57,500 nucleotides of DNA from Mesostigma viride (lineage: Eukaryota; Streptophyta; Mesostigmatophyceae; Mesostigmatales; Mesostigmataceae). The notes under the pieces were generated by a model. It did not search any database and was not told the origin of the DNA. It saw only the letters and a program-made list of their open reading frames with translations. The translations under genes were made by a program, and so were the position numbers. The stretch spans positions 4,536,477 to 4,593,976 of the forward strand of contig RPFO01000104.1 in NCBI GenBank assembly GCA_009746045.1. Reading direction: 5' to 3'. Shown here one piece after another: positions 45,063-57,360 of the stretch; the stretch's first letter is position 1, and each line of letters begins with the position of its first letter.

Positions 45063-48000
45063 TCAGTCAAAGCGCACGCGGCCCTTGTCGCGCGGCGACC
45101 GCGGCGACCTCGGTGAGACACCGCTCCCGCTCCTCCCCAACGCCCGGTCCGCGAAATACGGCGACTCATACCGAAGCGGCGACATGCGCTCCCGCTCCCT
45201 CTCCGGCGATTCCACGCTCGCCGCTGCCGTCTGCAACGGTGCCAGCCCCTCCGGCTTCCTATACGTGTACTCTCTCTCGAGCTCTATGCTCTCCCTTCCA
45301 CTCCCAAGCCCCTCCTCCTCGCCGCCTCCTGCCCCGCCGGCGCCGTCTCCGGGCGGTGGCGGCGGGGGGAGCGCTTCGCCTCGAACCCCCAAAGGCGACT
45401 CGCCACCACTGAACCCTCCCTCCAGGCCCATCCCCAAGGGGCTCTGCCCCCCCCACGACCCACCCCGCTTGTGGCTGGACGGGAGAGCCCCGTCGCGGGT
45501 CGAAGACGCCCCGGGGGGTGCCCGCTTGTGGCTTGAGGGGACGTCCTCGCCGAGACCCGGGGAACGGATGGGCGACGCCCCCCCACCCGGCGACCCTGTC
45601 TTCCGCTGGGTGGATGGCATGCTCCCGGCCGTACGTAGCGGGGGCAGCTGCCGGCGCGGCGGTGAATGGCCGGCTGCATGGGAGGGCGTCCCGGGCCCAG
45701 AGTGGGCGGGGGAATGGGACAGGGTGCGCTCCAGACCTGACCGCATGACGTTGCGGGAGATCTCTCGTGCGAGCTCGGCCGCGGTGGGCGTCTCGGGGCG
45801 GATGCGAGGACTGCGGGGGCTGCGGGGGCTGCTGGGGCTTCCCCCAGAGACGCCCGATCGGGTGCGCGCGAGCAGCCCCTCGACGCGCCGGCTGGTCGGG
45901 CTGAGCGCGGTGCGCTGGGAGGGGCTGCGCGAGCCGGTGCGGCCCTTCCGCGGCGTCCATGGGATGGTCTCGCGGAGCACGCGCTTCCACCGCGCCGCGC
46001 GCTCGAACGCGTCGTCGGCCATGAACGCGCGGGCCTCCTCACGTGGGGTGGCGATGCGCTCCGCGCTGGGGGGGGGGGGGGGGGGCGGAAAAGTTGATAA
46101 AGGAATCGATGCCGGGAAAAGGCGACCAAAAAAGTAAAGACAAGTCAGGCCAGGGGATCCGGGGGAAGAGCAACACAATGCGATGTGAGGAGCCAATGGA
46201 AGGAGCCGTAGATGTGATGAGCCAATGGAAGGAGCGAGAGGGGAAGGGGCAGAGAAGGGGGGGCCTGAAGTGTGATGGGAAAGGGGGGATGAAATGAGAT
46301 AAGAGGTAACGAGTGGGGGAAGGGAGGAAGGGAGAGGCAGGAGAAGGGAGGAAGGGGGATTAAAGGGGGAGTACGCGGATGAAAAAGGGAACAAGGGTGG
46401 AGAAGAGAGGTAAGAAAGGGGGGGGGGGGATGGGAAAGAGGGCATGAAAACAACAGTGAGTAAGAGGGGGGGAAGAGGGGAGGGGCAGCGGGGAGAAAGG
46501 GGAATAGGGGTTGGGGGTTAGAGCGTGAGTGTGAGTGTGAGCGTGAGTGCGAGTGCGAGTGCGAGTGCGAGTGCGAGTGCGAGTGCGAGTGCGAGTGCGA
46601 GTGCGAGTGCGAGTGCGAGTGCGAGTGCGAGTGCGAGTGCGAGTGCGAGTGCGAGTGCGAGTGCGAGTGCGAGTGCGAGTGCGAGTGCGAGTGCGAGTGC
46701 GAGTGCGAGTGCGAGTGCGAGTGCGAGTGGGTGGTGGTGGGATGGGGGATGGATGGGAGGTGGGTGCTGGGAGAGAGGGCGGTACGGAGGGGAGGGGAGG
46801 AAAACAAGAGGGTGAGAGGGTGGGCCGGTCCAAGGGATGTGGGGTACGGGGTGGGAAAAACAAAAGAGAATGCTGCAGAAGGGTAATGCATGAAGACACC
46901 CTCACAGGAACGGACATAGCAATGCGGCGCCATGCCAGCATGTTCACGGGGTGGTATGCGACCAAGGGGGTGGTATGCGAACAAGGGGTGGGGTAAGGGA
47001 TGCCTGTGCCGCGCGCGGCATCACACCCAGGGCTATACCTGTTTGGAAAGCTACCGATGTTGTGGGCAAAGGGCTGGGATAGGGCACCCATACCGATGGT
47101 CCATCGTACCAAGTAGTACCTAGTAGTATTGTACTTAATTGCAAAGCTGCAGGCAATGTGAACTACGGAGAAGGGTAGGGGCACCTCTTGTGTGGTGCCA
47201 CGCATCTAGGGCTATCAAACTTGCAAGCCTAAGACCATGGTGGGCAAAGGGGAGGGGGGCCCTACCGTGTGGTGCCTTGGCCGATGTCGATGATGGATTC
47301 GCAGAGCCGCACAAACACGTAGCCCTCCTCCAGCGTGGCGTCCTGCGGGGGTTCATCGTTAGAGTACGATTATGTGCGCAGTGTTACAAACAGGCATCGT
47401 GGGCAAATGGGTAAAGGACGTAGCCCCCTAGCGTGGCGTCCGGACAGCAGGAGCACAGAACGATGACCGACACAAACGCAGCGATGACCGAAGGTAAGAG
47501 ACAGTTGCATGACATCGAGCACAGATGATCCAGCAGGGAAGTAGCGTGGCATCCTGCGGGGGTCCATCCTTCATCAATGGTGATGCATGTAGGGGTCACC
47601 AACCATGCATACATCAAGCAAAGTAAGACATCCGGCGAAAAAGTCGGGAGTTCTTCTGGTTGACTTGAGAGTGCCGATTCTGGTCACGCAGAGTACCCGT
47701 CAGGGCGGGTGGGCACCTCGGGGGCTTGAAGTTTGCCACGAGGGATGAGGGATGATGGCGCCACGAGGGATGAGGGATGACTGCGCCTCGCTAGATGTTC
47801 GCAGCCAGCAGCTTTAGAAAAGTCCGTCGAGAATAGCATCCACCTGCCCCACGATCCTGCCGCAAGGTCACATTGCGCCCGTCCTGTCTGTGTGGGCAGC
47901 ACCTGGGAGCACGTGAATCTATGTTACCCTGCTACTGACACATGTCACACCCCCTTCCCAACCTCTCCTTCCCCCGGGCGCCGCCCTCCCGTCTTGAGCC

Positions 48001-49808
48001 AGTAGGCCTATACTTCCACTAGCACATGTCACCCACCCACCCGCCCACCCACCTTGAGCCCAGTAGGCCACCTTGAGCCACCTTGTGCCACCAATTCTGG
48101 TCATGTCAACCCCCAACCCCCCCATCCCCCCCCACCTTGAGCCAGTATGCCACAGAGCTGCGCACGTCCGATTGGAAGACGTTGGCGTAGTAGCCCTTGT
48201 TGCCAGTCGCCTGCGCACGCGGGAGGGGGTGACATAGGGACCATCGTTTGGGGAACCGGAACCGTACGCAGCCAAGAAGCGCACATAGCAGTACATGACC
48301 AGTGAGTAGTAGATGGACAGTAATACATGAACAATAAGTAGTACACGGCCGGTAGTACATGAGCAGCAGTACATGAGCACCAGTCCATGAACGTTTGTCC
48401 ATGTAGGTGGCATGGGAGAGTAGGAGTGCACATGTAAATACTACTAGAAGACACGACTAGGTATTTTCAAAAAGGAAGGAGGGCAGGGGCAATATGTGCG
48501 GAAAGGAGGGGGGGTAGTCAGCATAGCACTGAGATGGATGAGGGATCAGAGCCTGCCAGGAGCAGCAAGCCCCCCGTGCTGGTGACTGGGTGAGCCTGGC
48601 CAAGTGTACGATGCGCCCGCGTGTGGTAGGGCAAGCGGAGTATCGGCAACGACAAGGCCGGCGAAACGCTGGGGCAAGCGGAGTGTTGGCAACGACAAGG
48701 CCGGCGAAACGCTGGGGCAAGCGGAGTGTTGGCAACGACAAGGCCGGCGAAACGCTGGGGCAAGCGGAGTGTTGGCAAGGACAAGGCCGGCGAAACGCTG
48801 GGGCAAGCGGAGTGTTGGCAACGACAAGGCCAGCGAAACGCTGGGGCAAGCGGAGTGTTGGCAACGACAAGGCCGGCGAAACGCTGGGGCAAGCGGAGTG
48901 TTGGCAACGACAAGGCCGGCGCCAACTCTTTCATGATCCAACCCCCGTCGTGAAGCCGTAGGCAACGACAAAGCCGGCGCCACGCCGGGGATGTGGGGGG
49001 TGGTACAGGTGTGATAGCCAGCACCAGAGCGTACGTGATGGGCAGCTGAAGGTTGTGCCATGCTTGGATGATGATGACTCACATTGTCCAAGCAGCGCAC
49101 GGGTTGCCGGGGAGCAACCAAAATGCTGCCCCCGCCACCTCAAAATGCTGCACCGCGCGCGGCAGCCCTGCATGCTCTCCATGACGTCACCCATGTGGTG
49201 GACCACTACAACACTTGCGTTTATTCATGAAAATGCTGCCCCCTGTCACATACCGCGCGGAAGGCCTGCCTGCTCCCATACCGCCGCCCGCCACCGGACT
49301 CGTGAGTGCCACTAATATACAATGAGTTATCCGCAGTATCATGTGTTCTTATCTATTTTATGTGTCTTCTGAAGTCTATTATGTGTCTTCTGAAGTATTT
49401 TATGTGTCTTCTGAAGTATTTTATGTTTCTTCTGAAGCATTTTATGTGTCTTCTGAAGTATTTTATGTTTCTTCTGTGGTACGCTGCCTCATATGCCCCA
49501 CATGCTGCTATAGTAAATGTCTCTGTAGTACGCTGCCCCATACTACTCAACGCGCGGCAGATCATAATTAGTTCTGCCCCCTGTCACGTACCGCGCGGCA
49601 GTCCTGCATGCTCTCCATGATGTCTCGGAACATGGTGCGCTCGCGCTCGCTGTGTGGAATGTGTTAATAATACCAGCAGGGGGCGACCAGCGGGGCGGGG
49701 GGGGGGGGGGGGGGGGGGGGGGCATGTGCGCCAGCATGAGGCATAGTCACTATGTGTGTGTGCGGTGTGTGCTACGATGGTGCCCTTGCGTCTGCTGCGC
49801 GTAGAGGG

Positions 49809-49891
<83 letters not shown>

Positions 49892-50386
49892 GTAGGCACA
49901 AGCAGTGTGCAAGGAGGGGGAGTGTGTCCGCATGTGTGCATGTGTATATTATATAGACACAATCAGTGTGTGTGTGTGTGTGTGTGTGTGTGTAGCCACC
50001 AGCATGAGGCATAGTCTGCGTTTGTGTGTGTGGAAACGCGGCTGGTGGGCGTTGGGGGGCAGCATGGGAAAACATGCCAATGCCAGGATCCCAGTTACCG
50101 TGAGAGGGAGAGGGAGAGGGAGAGGGAGAGGGAGAGGGAGAGGGAGAGGGAGAGGGAGAGGGAGAGGGAGAGGGAGAGGGAGAGGGAGAGGGAGAGGGAG
50201 AGGGAGAGGAGAGGGAGAGGGAGAGGGAGAGGGAGAGGGAGAGGGAGGGAGAGGGAGAGGGAGAGGGAGAGGGAGAGGGGAGGGGGAGGGAGGGGGAGGG
50301 AGAGGGAGAGGGAGAGGGGAGGGGGAGGGGGGAGGGGAGGAGGGGGGGGGGGGGGGGGGGGGAGAGTGAGAGTGTGTGTGCGCGCG

Positions 50387-50465
<79 letters not shown>

Positions 50466-53400
50466 TGGGGGTGGGGGTGGGGGGGCTTTGAATATGTTAT
50501 ATACTACCACCATATATTCATAGTTTGCAGGTTATTGCTTTGCAAGGCAAGTACGCAGCATTTTGGAACCCAGCATTAAAAGCACTATACAGCATGTATT
50601 TGATGACAAGAGCTACTGTTGTTATAGTACGCAAGGCAGCTTCTTGGTGGACGGATGCCAGCTTCATCGGTTAATTGCATGCACAGCAAGCGGCAAACTC
50701 ACGTCGTCGTTGCCAGCCAGTCGACGACAAATGGGAAGGCCTTGGTGAGGTTGCGGTAGAACACCGCCAAGTCGCTGCGTGGCCAGGGCGAGCGGGCACG
50801 AGGAAGAACAACAGAGACGCGACGAGGAAAGGAACCGATGCCCACACATAGACACAAACAAAGGACGGGTGAGGTTACCTTCGGTCCCTTCCACACTCTC
50901 CCGCTTAGGCCCCCCACATCCACACTCCCTGCCCCCATATGACACGCACACTCGAATAGCCCTGTGTGACAAGTACACTTTCCCACTCCCGTAGAACATA
51001 TACACTCCCACATGCCCATACACACCCACCTGCTGCGGGTATGCCCCATCACCCACCTGCGCCCACTCCCTACACCGCCCCCCCATGGATTGCGCCCGCA
51101 TGCGCCCAGCCACGCTGTGCCGTCCCCTCCCCATGTGCCCGAGCATCCAACTCCACCCCACCCGCGCTCCCATGGACTGCACCCCATCACCTACCCCCCT
51201 GTGCTCCCGTTCACCAAGCCCGCAAGGGCCACATCGCCCACCTGCGCGCGAACGTGGACGTAATACTCTCGTCCGCCACGTAGGGCGTGAGCCAGCGGTC
51301 CACCTGGTAGTAGAGCACCAGCAGGGGGTCGCGCTTCTCGCTCAGGGCCCACGAGCGCAGGAGCTGCGGCTTGATGGCGCGCGACAGCTCGCCCGTCAGG
51401 CCGCTCTCGAGCGCCCCCCGCAGCTGTTTGCCGGTCAGCTGCGCCTCCTGGATCTGAAGGCCCTCCATCAGCCGCTGCATCATGTCCTCGCCGTACGTGT
51501 CCAGCAGCTGGCCCTGCGGGGGGGGGGGAAGGGGAAGTTGTGGGCATATGGTGGCGGGCATAGGGTGTGGGAAGGGGGAAGCATGTGTGTGATGGTGGTG
51601 GTGACAGTTGTTATTGTCATTGTTGCTGTTATTGCGGTAGTGGTGGTGGGGGCGTAATGAATGGGGGAAGGGGCAGGCAGGCAAGAAGAGCGGATGGGTG
51701 GGTGCAAGATGGCGCGCCAGGCATGATCAGTCTATCCCGCCAGCAACGACCTCTCTGGTGTGGACTCCCCCCACATCTTCCTACCTATCTATAAGAAGAA
51801 TCCTATGATATTGTAGTACATAGGAAGACCACGCAGCCTGGGTGCAGGCAGGCAAGTAGAGGCTGGGGTTGTAGCTGTACCCACCCATCTACTGCAACAT
51901 GGACTGCTGACCCGGGCCGCGTAGAATATACCACCAATGGCACCCTAATCTACCCAGACATACGTGCCAAACCTCGAGCCTGCTCTGCCACGACATTTTG
52001 AGTCCTTTTTATCCCTCGCCCCTTGCTTGCTACGGCACCATGCTTGGGCTCAAGTTTGGGCTCCAACTCGGGCTCATCCCACATCTCACCCCTTGCTGCC
52101 TGTGCCACGCTCTGAAGCGCGTGGCTGTGCCATGCTCTTAGCAATCTCTTTGAATCCTGTTTGATGACCCACCCCTTGGGTGGCTGTGCCAGGCTTTCAA
52201 AAAGCCTCTTCCAGTGCTTACCCCTTGCTGGCTGTGCCATAGGTGCTGCCGGAACTCCTCAAAGTCGATCTTGCCGTCGCCGTTGGCGTCCGCCAGCACA
52301 AACGTGTGGTCGATCATCGCCTCCGACATGTTGGGGTCGATCGTGAGCAGGATGGCCGCCAGCTCATCGCGGTCCAGCTGGCCGTTGCCGTCGCGGTCGG
52401 TCGCCTTGAAGGCCTCCATGAGCGAGCCCTTGAAGTGCGCGCGGTACGACGTGCCGATCAGCTGGTGGGGAGCGGGGGGGGGCCGGGGGAGGGAGACGGG
52501 GGGGGGGGGGGGAAAGAGCGGGGCGGGGGGGGGAAAGGAGCAGAAAAGGGGTATGACGTGCCGATCAGCCGTACAGGAGAATGGGGGGGAGAAGGGAGAG
52601 TGAATGAATGTCCGTGGGTGCGGTTCTGTGGGGGAGAAAAGAGGGGAAGAAATGATATAACGTGCCCATCAGCCGGTGGGGAGGTAGGCAAGAGGAGGAC
52701 GAAAGGGGGTGGGGGGAAGAATTGGGTTGGTACTGGGGGGGGGGAGACGAGGGTTGGTATGTGCGCTGGTCAGCTGTAAGAAGGGATTGGGAGAGGGGAG
52801 AGGGCGGAGATAGGGGGGGGAGGAGGGAGAGGCGAGAGGGGGGCAAAGACGGGGCACGAAACATGGCATGAAACATGCTCGCCAAGGCAACACGTTTCTT
52901 CAGCAGTGAAGGAAGATCAGGTGAACTACCGCTGCTTGGCATGCCCTCGCAAAAGAAAAAAGCAACCATCGCAAATGGAGTGATTGCTTGCAAAGTCACA
53001 GCCCCCTGACTTAAGACCTACAAAATATCATGCCGTTTTCACATCCTGCATTCCCCACTCGCGTCCCCCTTGCCGTCCCCTTGCGGTGCTCAATCTGAAA
53101 TCTACCCTTAATAAGCCCTTAATCTGATAGCAGCTTTTCCTGAGGATTTACCTTTGCTTTTGCTGTGCCTCACCTTCCCGCCTTCCCTCCCCCGCAAACT
53201 AGCGATGAATTACACACGTATCATCGTTCCATGTCACGTTCCAGTTACCCCCCGCCCCTTCATGGCCTTGCCCGCGCGCATGACCATGTTCCTCCCAACT
53301 CCACAGTGCTGTTCCCCGACACCCTGTTCCTCGCACCCTGGCAAAGCCATATAGTAGCAATTTTCTTACATCAAAATTATATCAATCATGTATTGGCACC

Positions 53401-56400
53401 TTCGTGGCCCTGCCCACGAGCATGTCCAAAACAATTTCTCCTTCCACCCCCCTCCATAATACTCCCAGACAACTACTCTAGTCCATTACTCTAGTCCATG
53501 AATGGCGTTGGTGTGCCAAGCATACAGAATCTGGTCATCTCACTCCATGCTTTTGCCGCCACCCCGCCACCCACGCACCTTCATGGCCCTGCCAACACGC
53601 ATGTCCATGTTCCCACCCTCCACAATACTCGCGACCACTACCCTGGCTCGCACCCGTTCCCGACACCCTGGCTCGCACCTTGAAATAAAATCCAGCCAAA
53701 CAGTGGCCAGCCGTTTGAAACAGTAGCCAGCCTTGCGTTTACAACCCACCCACCTTCATTGCCTTGCCCACGCGCATCTCCATGACGGCATCAGCCCGAT
53801 GCGCCGCCCACAGGTGGTAGACCTTCCATAGGAAGAGCGCGATGGCCAGCGTCAGCGTGAGGAACACCAGCATGTACACAAAGATGATCAGCGCCTTCGT
53901 GTGGCGGTAGTGCGGCGCGGAGACAAACAGCAGGCCCGCCACGCAGTAGAGCAGCTCGACCACCAGCGTGGCGCAGTCCAGGTAGTTGTTGTACGCCGTG
54001 CGGTAGGGCCTGCGGTGGGGGTGGGAAGGGACAAAAACAAAAGGGTGAGCAGGGGGAGGGCAACCAGGGGGCATGCTTCCCGGGGGAAGGTGCCGGGGGG
54101 TGAACCGAGGGTAAAACCTGGGGGGGGGGGGGGGGGGAAGAACTGGGAGGGGGGCAGACAAGGTGCGCTTTAGGGGGCTTGTGTGGGAGAGGTGGGCGGA
54201 GGAGCCAACATTATCGCAAAGCACCCACCTAGGGGGTTGCTGTGCGAAGCCGTAGGCGCCATCCGTTCCACTGTAAACCCTCTTATAAATTACAACCCTC
54301 CCGCATCGCTTCCCCTACCGCATCGTTTCCGCTACTGTCCACCGTCGCCCGTCACAGGCTGCCTTCAGACAGTATCACCATGAGAAAGGGTGGCCGCATC
54401 ATTCAGCAGCTTCCTCTACAAGATTTGATTCAAGCAGCATGGCTGCACTGGGCACGCGCAGGCAGAGGCACGTGCCAGGTCCACTACGCGTAGATGTTGC
54501 ACTTTTGAGTACAACCAGAATGATAGCAACAATTGTATGAGACGTTGCGCCGCGAGGATAACAATTATGGACGGTATCATAATGTCAGTGGGGGCTTCCC
54601 TTGTGGCCCGTCAACGGCAGTATTCACAAGGAAAACACATTGACAAGAGAGGAACAAGGAAACCACAATCACAAGAGAGGAACCAGGAAAACACAATCAC
54701 AAGAGAGGAACGAGGAAAACACAATGACGAGAGAGGAGCGAGGAAAACACAATCACAAGAGAGGACCAAGGAAAACATAATGGCAAGAAAGGAACGAGGA
54801 AAACACAATCACAAGAGAGGAACGAGGAAAACACAATGACAAGAGAGGAACGAGGAAAACACAATGACGAGAGAGGAGCAAGGAAAACACAATAAGAGTA
54901 AAAGGCATCATCTGCCGCGCGCCCCCTCACCGGCAGAGCAGCTGCAGCAGCAGGCAGGCCAGCGTGACGATGATGCCCCAGGTGGCCTGGATGTAGCCGT
55001 CGCGTTGCAGGTAGACGAGCACCAGCACGAGTGCCAGGCGGCGCACCAGCAGCACGCACAGCCAGAGAGGATACGAGTTGTCTGATGGGATGGGGGGGGG
55101 GCATGGGGGCAGGAGAAGACGGGAATGGGAGGGGAAATGAGTGAGGAGCGAATGGGAGGGACACCGGGTAGGAGTTGTCCACCCTCGGGGTGGGCTGGGG
55201 GGGAAGGGGCAGTGGGAAAAGACGGGAGCGAGGGTGACGAGAGGGGACAATTCCAAGTGGGTGAGGAGAGGGGACTATTCCAAGTGGGTGAGGAGGGGGG
55301 ACAGTTCCAAGTGGGTGAGGAGGGGGAAAATTCCAAGTGGGTGACGAGGGGGGAAAATTCCAAGTGGGTGAGGAGGGGGGAAAATTCCAAGTGGGTGAGG
55401 AGGGGGGACAATTCCAAGTGGGTGACGAGAGGGGACAATTCCAAGTGGGTGACGAGAGGGGACAATTCCAAGTGGGTGACGAGAGGGGACAATTCCAAGT
55501 GGGTGACGAGAGGGGACAATTCCAAGGGGGGAGGTGATGGCCAGGGCAGCGGGCGAGACTTGTACACGTCTACGCAGGAAGCACCTTAACGCAGGACTTC
55601 TATATCTATATTTGGATGTTGTGTCATAACAAGTACAGGAGCGCTTGCACTTGCACTAGCACTAGCACTTGCGCTCACCAAAGCGCGCGGACATCCTCCT
55701 GCGCCACCACTCACCAAAACGCGTATACATCCACCCGAATGTGCGCAGGAAGTGCGGGTTCGACAGCTGGTTGCGCCGCATGGCCCACCACATGATGAGG
55801 AAGAGGGTGACAGGGACCCCCAGCACGTAGGTGAAGAGGCAGATCATGGCAAAGACCATGTTGGCGATGTGGCCACCGTTGCCGTCTCCGCCCTTCTCCC
55901 AGCAGGTCAGCGCGGGGCCCGCGAGGAGGAATTCTTTTCCGTCCGGGAGGCCCTCGCACATGAACGTCTCCAGGACCTGTGGTGTGAGAGAGAGCACGCA
56001 CATGGCCAGGTCATGCAGGGAGTAAGGGGATAGAGGATGAGGATGTGTTAACGTCTCCAGGTCTGGCACGCACGCATGAGGACGGGGTGGTGCCAAGTCA
56101 AGCAGTGTGAGGGGGACGAGGAGGGGTGAGGACGTAGGTGAAGAAGCTGCATAAACATGCTCAAGGTGGGGCGCTGATGTACCATGTGGACAGAGAGCAT
56201 TACCGGTGGTGTAGGGGACTAGTGAGCATTACCGGTGATGTGGAGTACTGGGGAGCATCACCAGCACAGAGAGTGATTAGGGACTTATCGTCTGATCAAG
56301 GGGACCAAGCAGGGTGACCCGGCAATGGGCGTGGAAACCGCCAGAGAGAAAGATGCTTCGTAAGAGCAGACCAGGTTCAGGTGTTGCCAGGTGTCTAGAA

Positions 56401-57360
56401 CACATACTACTCCCATGAACAAGGCAAGCCAGGTTGAGATGGAACAGTATAAAGATAGATTCAATGAAGGGGGTAAGCTGGGGTTGAGAGTAGGGAAGCC
56501 ACAATGCGGCAAATGCATTCCGCCAGACGGGATCGGTCACAAATAAATGGGATAAGACCCTGGCAGCAGCGAGACCCTGTACTGAAAGCGATTAGTCCAG
56601 ACACGTGATTGTCACAAGCGCAGGCCGTCACAACACGTCCAAAACCAAGCAGGTGCATGGCAGGCTACCTATCTATTCTGTTACAACAAGAATGGGTGAT
56701 GTATGCCAAACGAGACAGTAGATAACCCTGCAGAAGAGAAGGTATCAGGGAGGTATAAGGGACAGGCAAGGCCTGCACAGCTCACCAACATGCACAAGGT
56801 TGTGCAGTACCAAGGCCTAAAATGTGCAGTACCAAGGCCTAAAATACAGGTGCCCACAGAATCCAGTGTTCCGTAATCTTATATCGCTGCACAACTGACC
56901 AACATGAAGAAAGCTGAGCACTACCAAGGGCGCAACAAGAGGTGCCCACAGAATGCAGCGTTCCGTAATCACATATCTCTGCTCGCATCCACCGCATGCC
57001 ATTGCCATAAATACACGCCGATGTCGAATTCCTTGGCGGACAGAAGGGTGGGTTCTTCTCAACAGCACTGCGTGGCAGGCATGCATGTAACAGCGATCCG
57101 TACAGAGCCATGGATTCCGGGGTATAGGGAGCACGGTAGCCGTGGCCAGCTGGATGAGGGGACCCTTATCCCCCTCAGGTAACCTCACGGGTAGGCCTGA
57201 CCACATACCCACGTGCGCAAGCAGCGGCCGTGACTACCAGAGAGTAAGGACAGCTAGGGATAAGGAGATGGGCAAAACGGGGCGCAGTAAGGGGCAGGCC
57301 TCGTCACATACCCGCGTGCACAGGTTGACGTAGAGGAGCACCATGAAGTTGAGGAAGCGG
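45063..57360 (-). CDS. Multi-pass membrane protein, TRP-like family, with EF-hand pair (5' end outside the window)
   Basis: Eleven exons (5' to 3'): 57360-57312, 55976-55715, 55081-54931, 54009-53754, 52461-52222, 51513-51242, 50774-50703, 49649-49592, 48210-48136, 47342-47266, 46065-45063. Phases close throughout; 837 residues and a TGA stop are visible, with the N-terminal part off the right edge. Hydrophobic segments: LNFMVLLYV, then [65 protein letters not shown] and [20 protein letters not shown]. Their order and the VLETFMCE and [12 protein letters not shown] segments resemble the 7TM/TRP-like domain found behind Cys-rich GCC2/GCC3-type ectodomains in algae and other protists. After the last membrane segment comes a cytosolic EF-hand pair with canonical loops [12 protein letters not shown] and [12 protein letters not shown], then a helical region, then a tail of about 330 residues rich in Ser, Pro, Arg and Gly with repeated SPRSPR motifs. 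A calcium-regulated channel or receptor is inference. Confidence 0.82.
46066..46086 (+). promoter_or_regulatory. Homopolymer polypyrimidine tract at the last acceptor of the membrane-protein gene
   Basis: On the sense (minus) strand a C run of about 18 nt directly precedes CAG at the 3' splice site of the terminal exon (first base 46065). Confidence 0.75.
46520..46729 (+). repeat. (GAGTGC)n hexamer array
   Basis: About 200 bp of nearly pure GAGTGC units after a few GAGTGT variants. It lies in the last intron of the membrane-protein gene. Confidence 0.95.
48626..48922 (+). repeat. 43-bp minisatellite, six to seven units
   Basis: GC-rich units containing GCGAAACGCTGGGGCAAGCG and GTTGGCAACGACAAGGCC. 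One diverged fragment recurs at 48960-48985. Intron between exons 8 and 9 (visible numbering) of the membrane-protein gene. Confidence 0.95.
49340..49475 (+). repeat. 21-bp minisatellite, about six units
   Basis: Units read TATGTGTCTTCTGAAGTATT. Same intron as the 43-bp array. Confidence 0.9.
49697..49722 (+). repeat. Poly-G run upstream of a 3' splice site
   Basis: About 26 G, poly-C on the sense strand, about 50 nt upstream of the acceptor at 49650. Confidence 0.85.
49811..49995 (+). repeat. (GT)n microsatellites
   Basis: A GT run of about 40 units (49811-49890) and a second, shorter one (about 49967-49994). Confidence 0.95.
50101..50485 (+). repeat. Compound (GAGAGG)n, poly-G, (GC)n, (GA)n, GGGGTG tract
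   Basis: Continuous purine-rich simple sequence of nearly 400 bp with a short CG-dinucleotide core at 50380-50401. Intron between exons 7 and 8 of the membrane-protein gene. Confidence 0.95.
54630..54895 (+). repeat. 28-bp minisatellite, about nine units
   Basis: Units contain ACAATCACAAGAGAGGAACG and AGGAAAAC. It begins about 35 nt beyond the donor of exon 3 of the membrane-protein gene. Confidence 0.92.
55236..55527 (+). repeat. 27-bp minisatellite, about 11 units
   Basis: Units read GGGGACAATTCCAAGTGGGT plus GACGAGA with G/C variation. Intron between exons 2 and 3 of the membrane-protein gene. Confidence 0.95.
56795..56985 (+). repeat. Imperfect tandem duplication of about 90 bp
   Basis: Two copies share AGGTGCCCACAGAAT and GTTCCGTAATC in order, and ACCAACATG and GTACCAAGG fragments flank them. 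First intron visible of the membrane-protein gene. Confidence 0.6.

Noticed and set aside
44944-46137. 397-codon plus-strand ORF
   Set aside because: Antisense shadow of the terminal exon of the membrane-protein gene, which joins in phase to upstream exons and encodes the SPRSPR-type tail.
46145-47205. Two 280-codon minus-strand ORFs (Ser/His, Arg/Thr)
   Set aside because: Reading of the GAGTGC array within an intron; no domain and no splice continuity.
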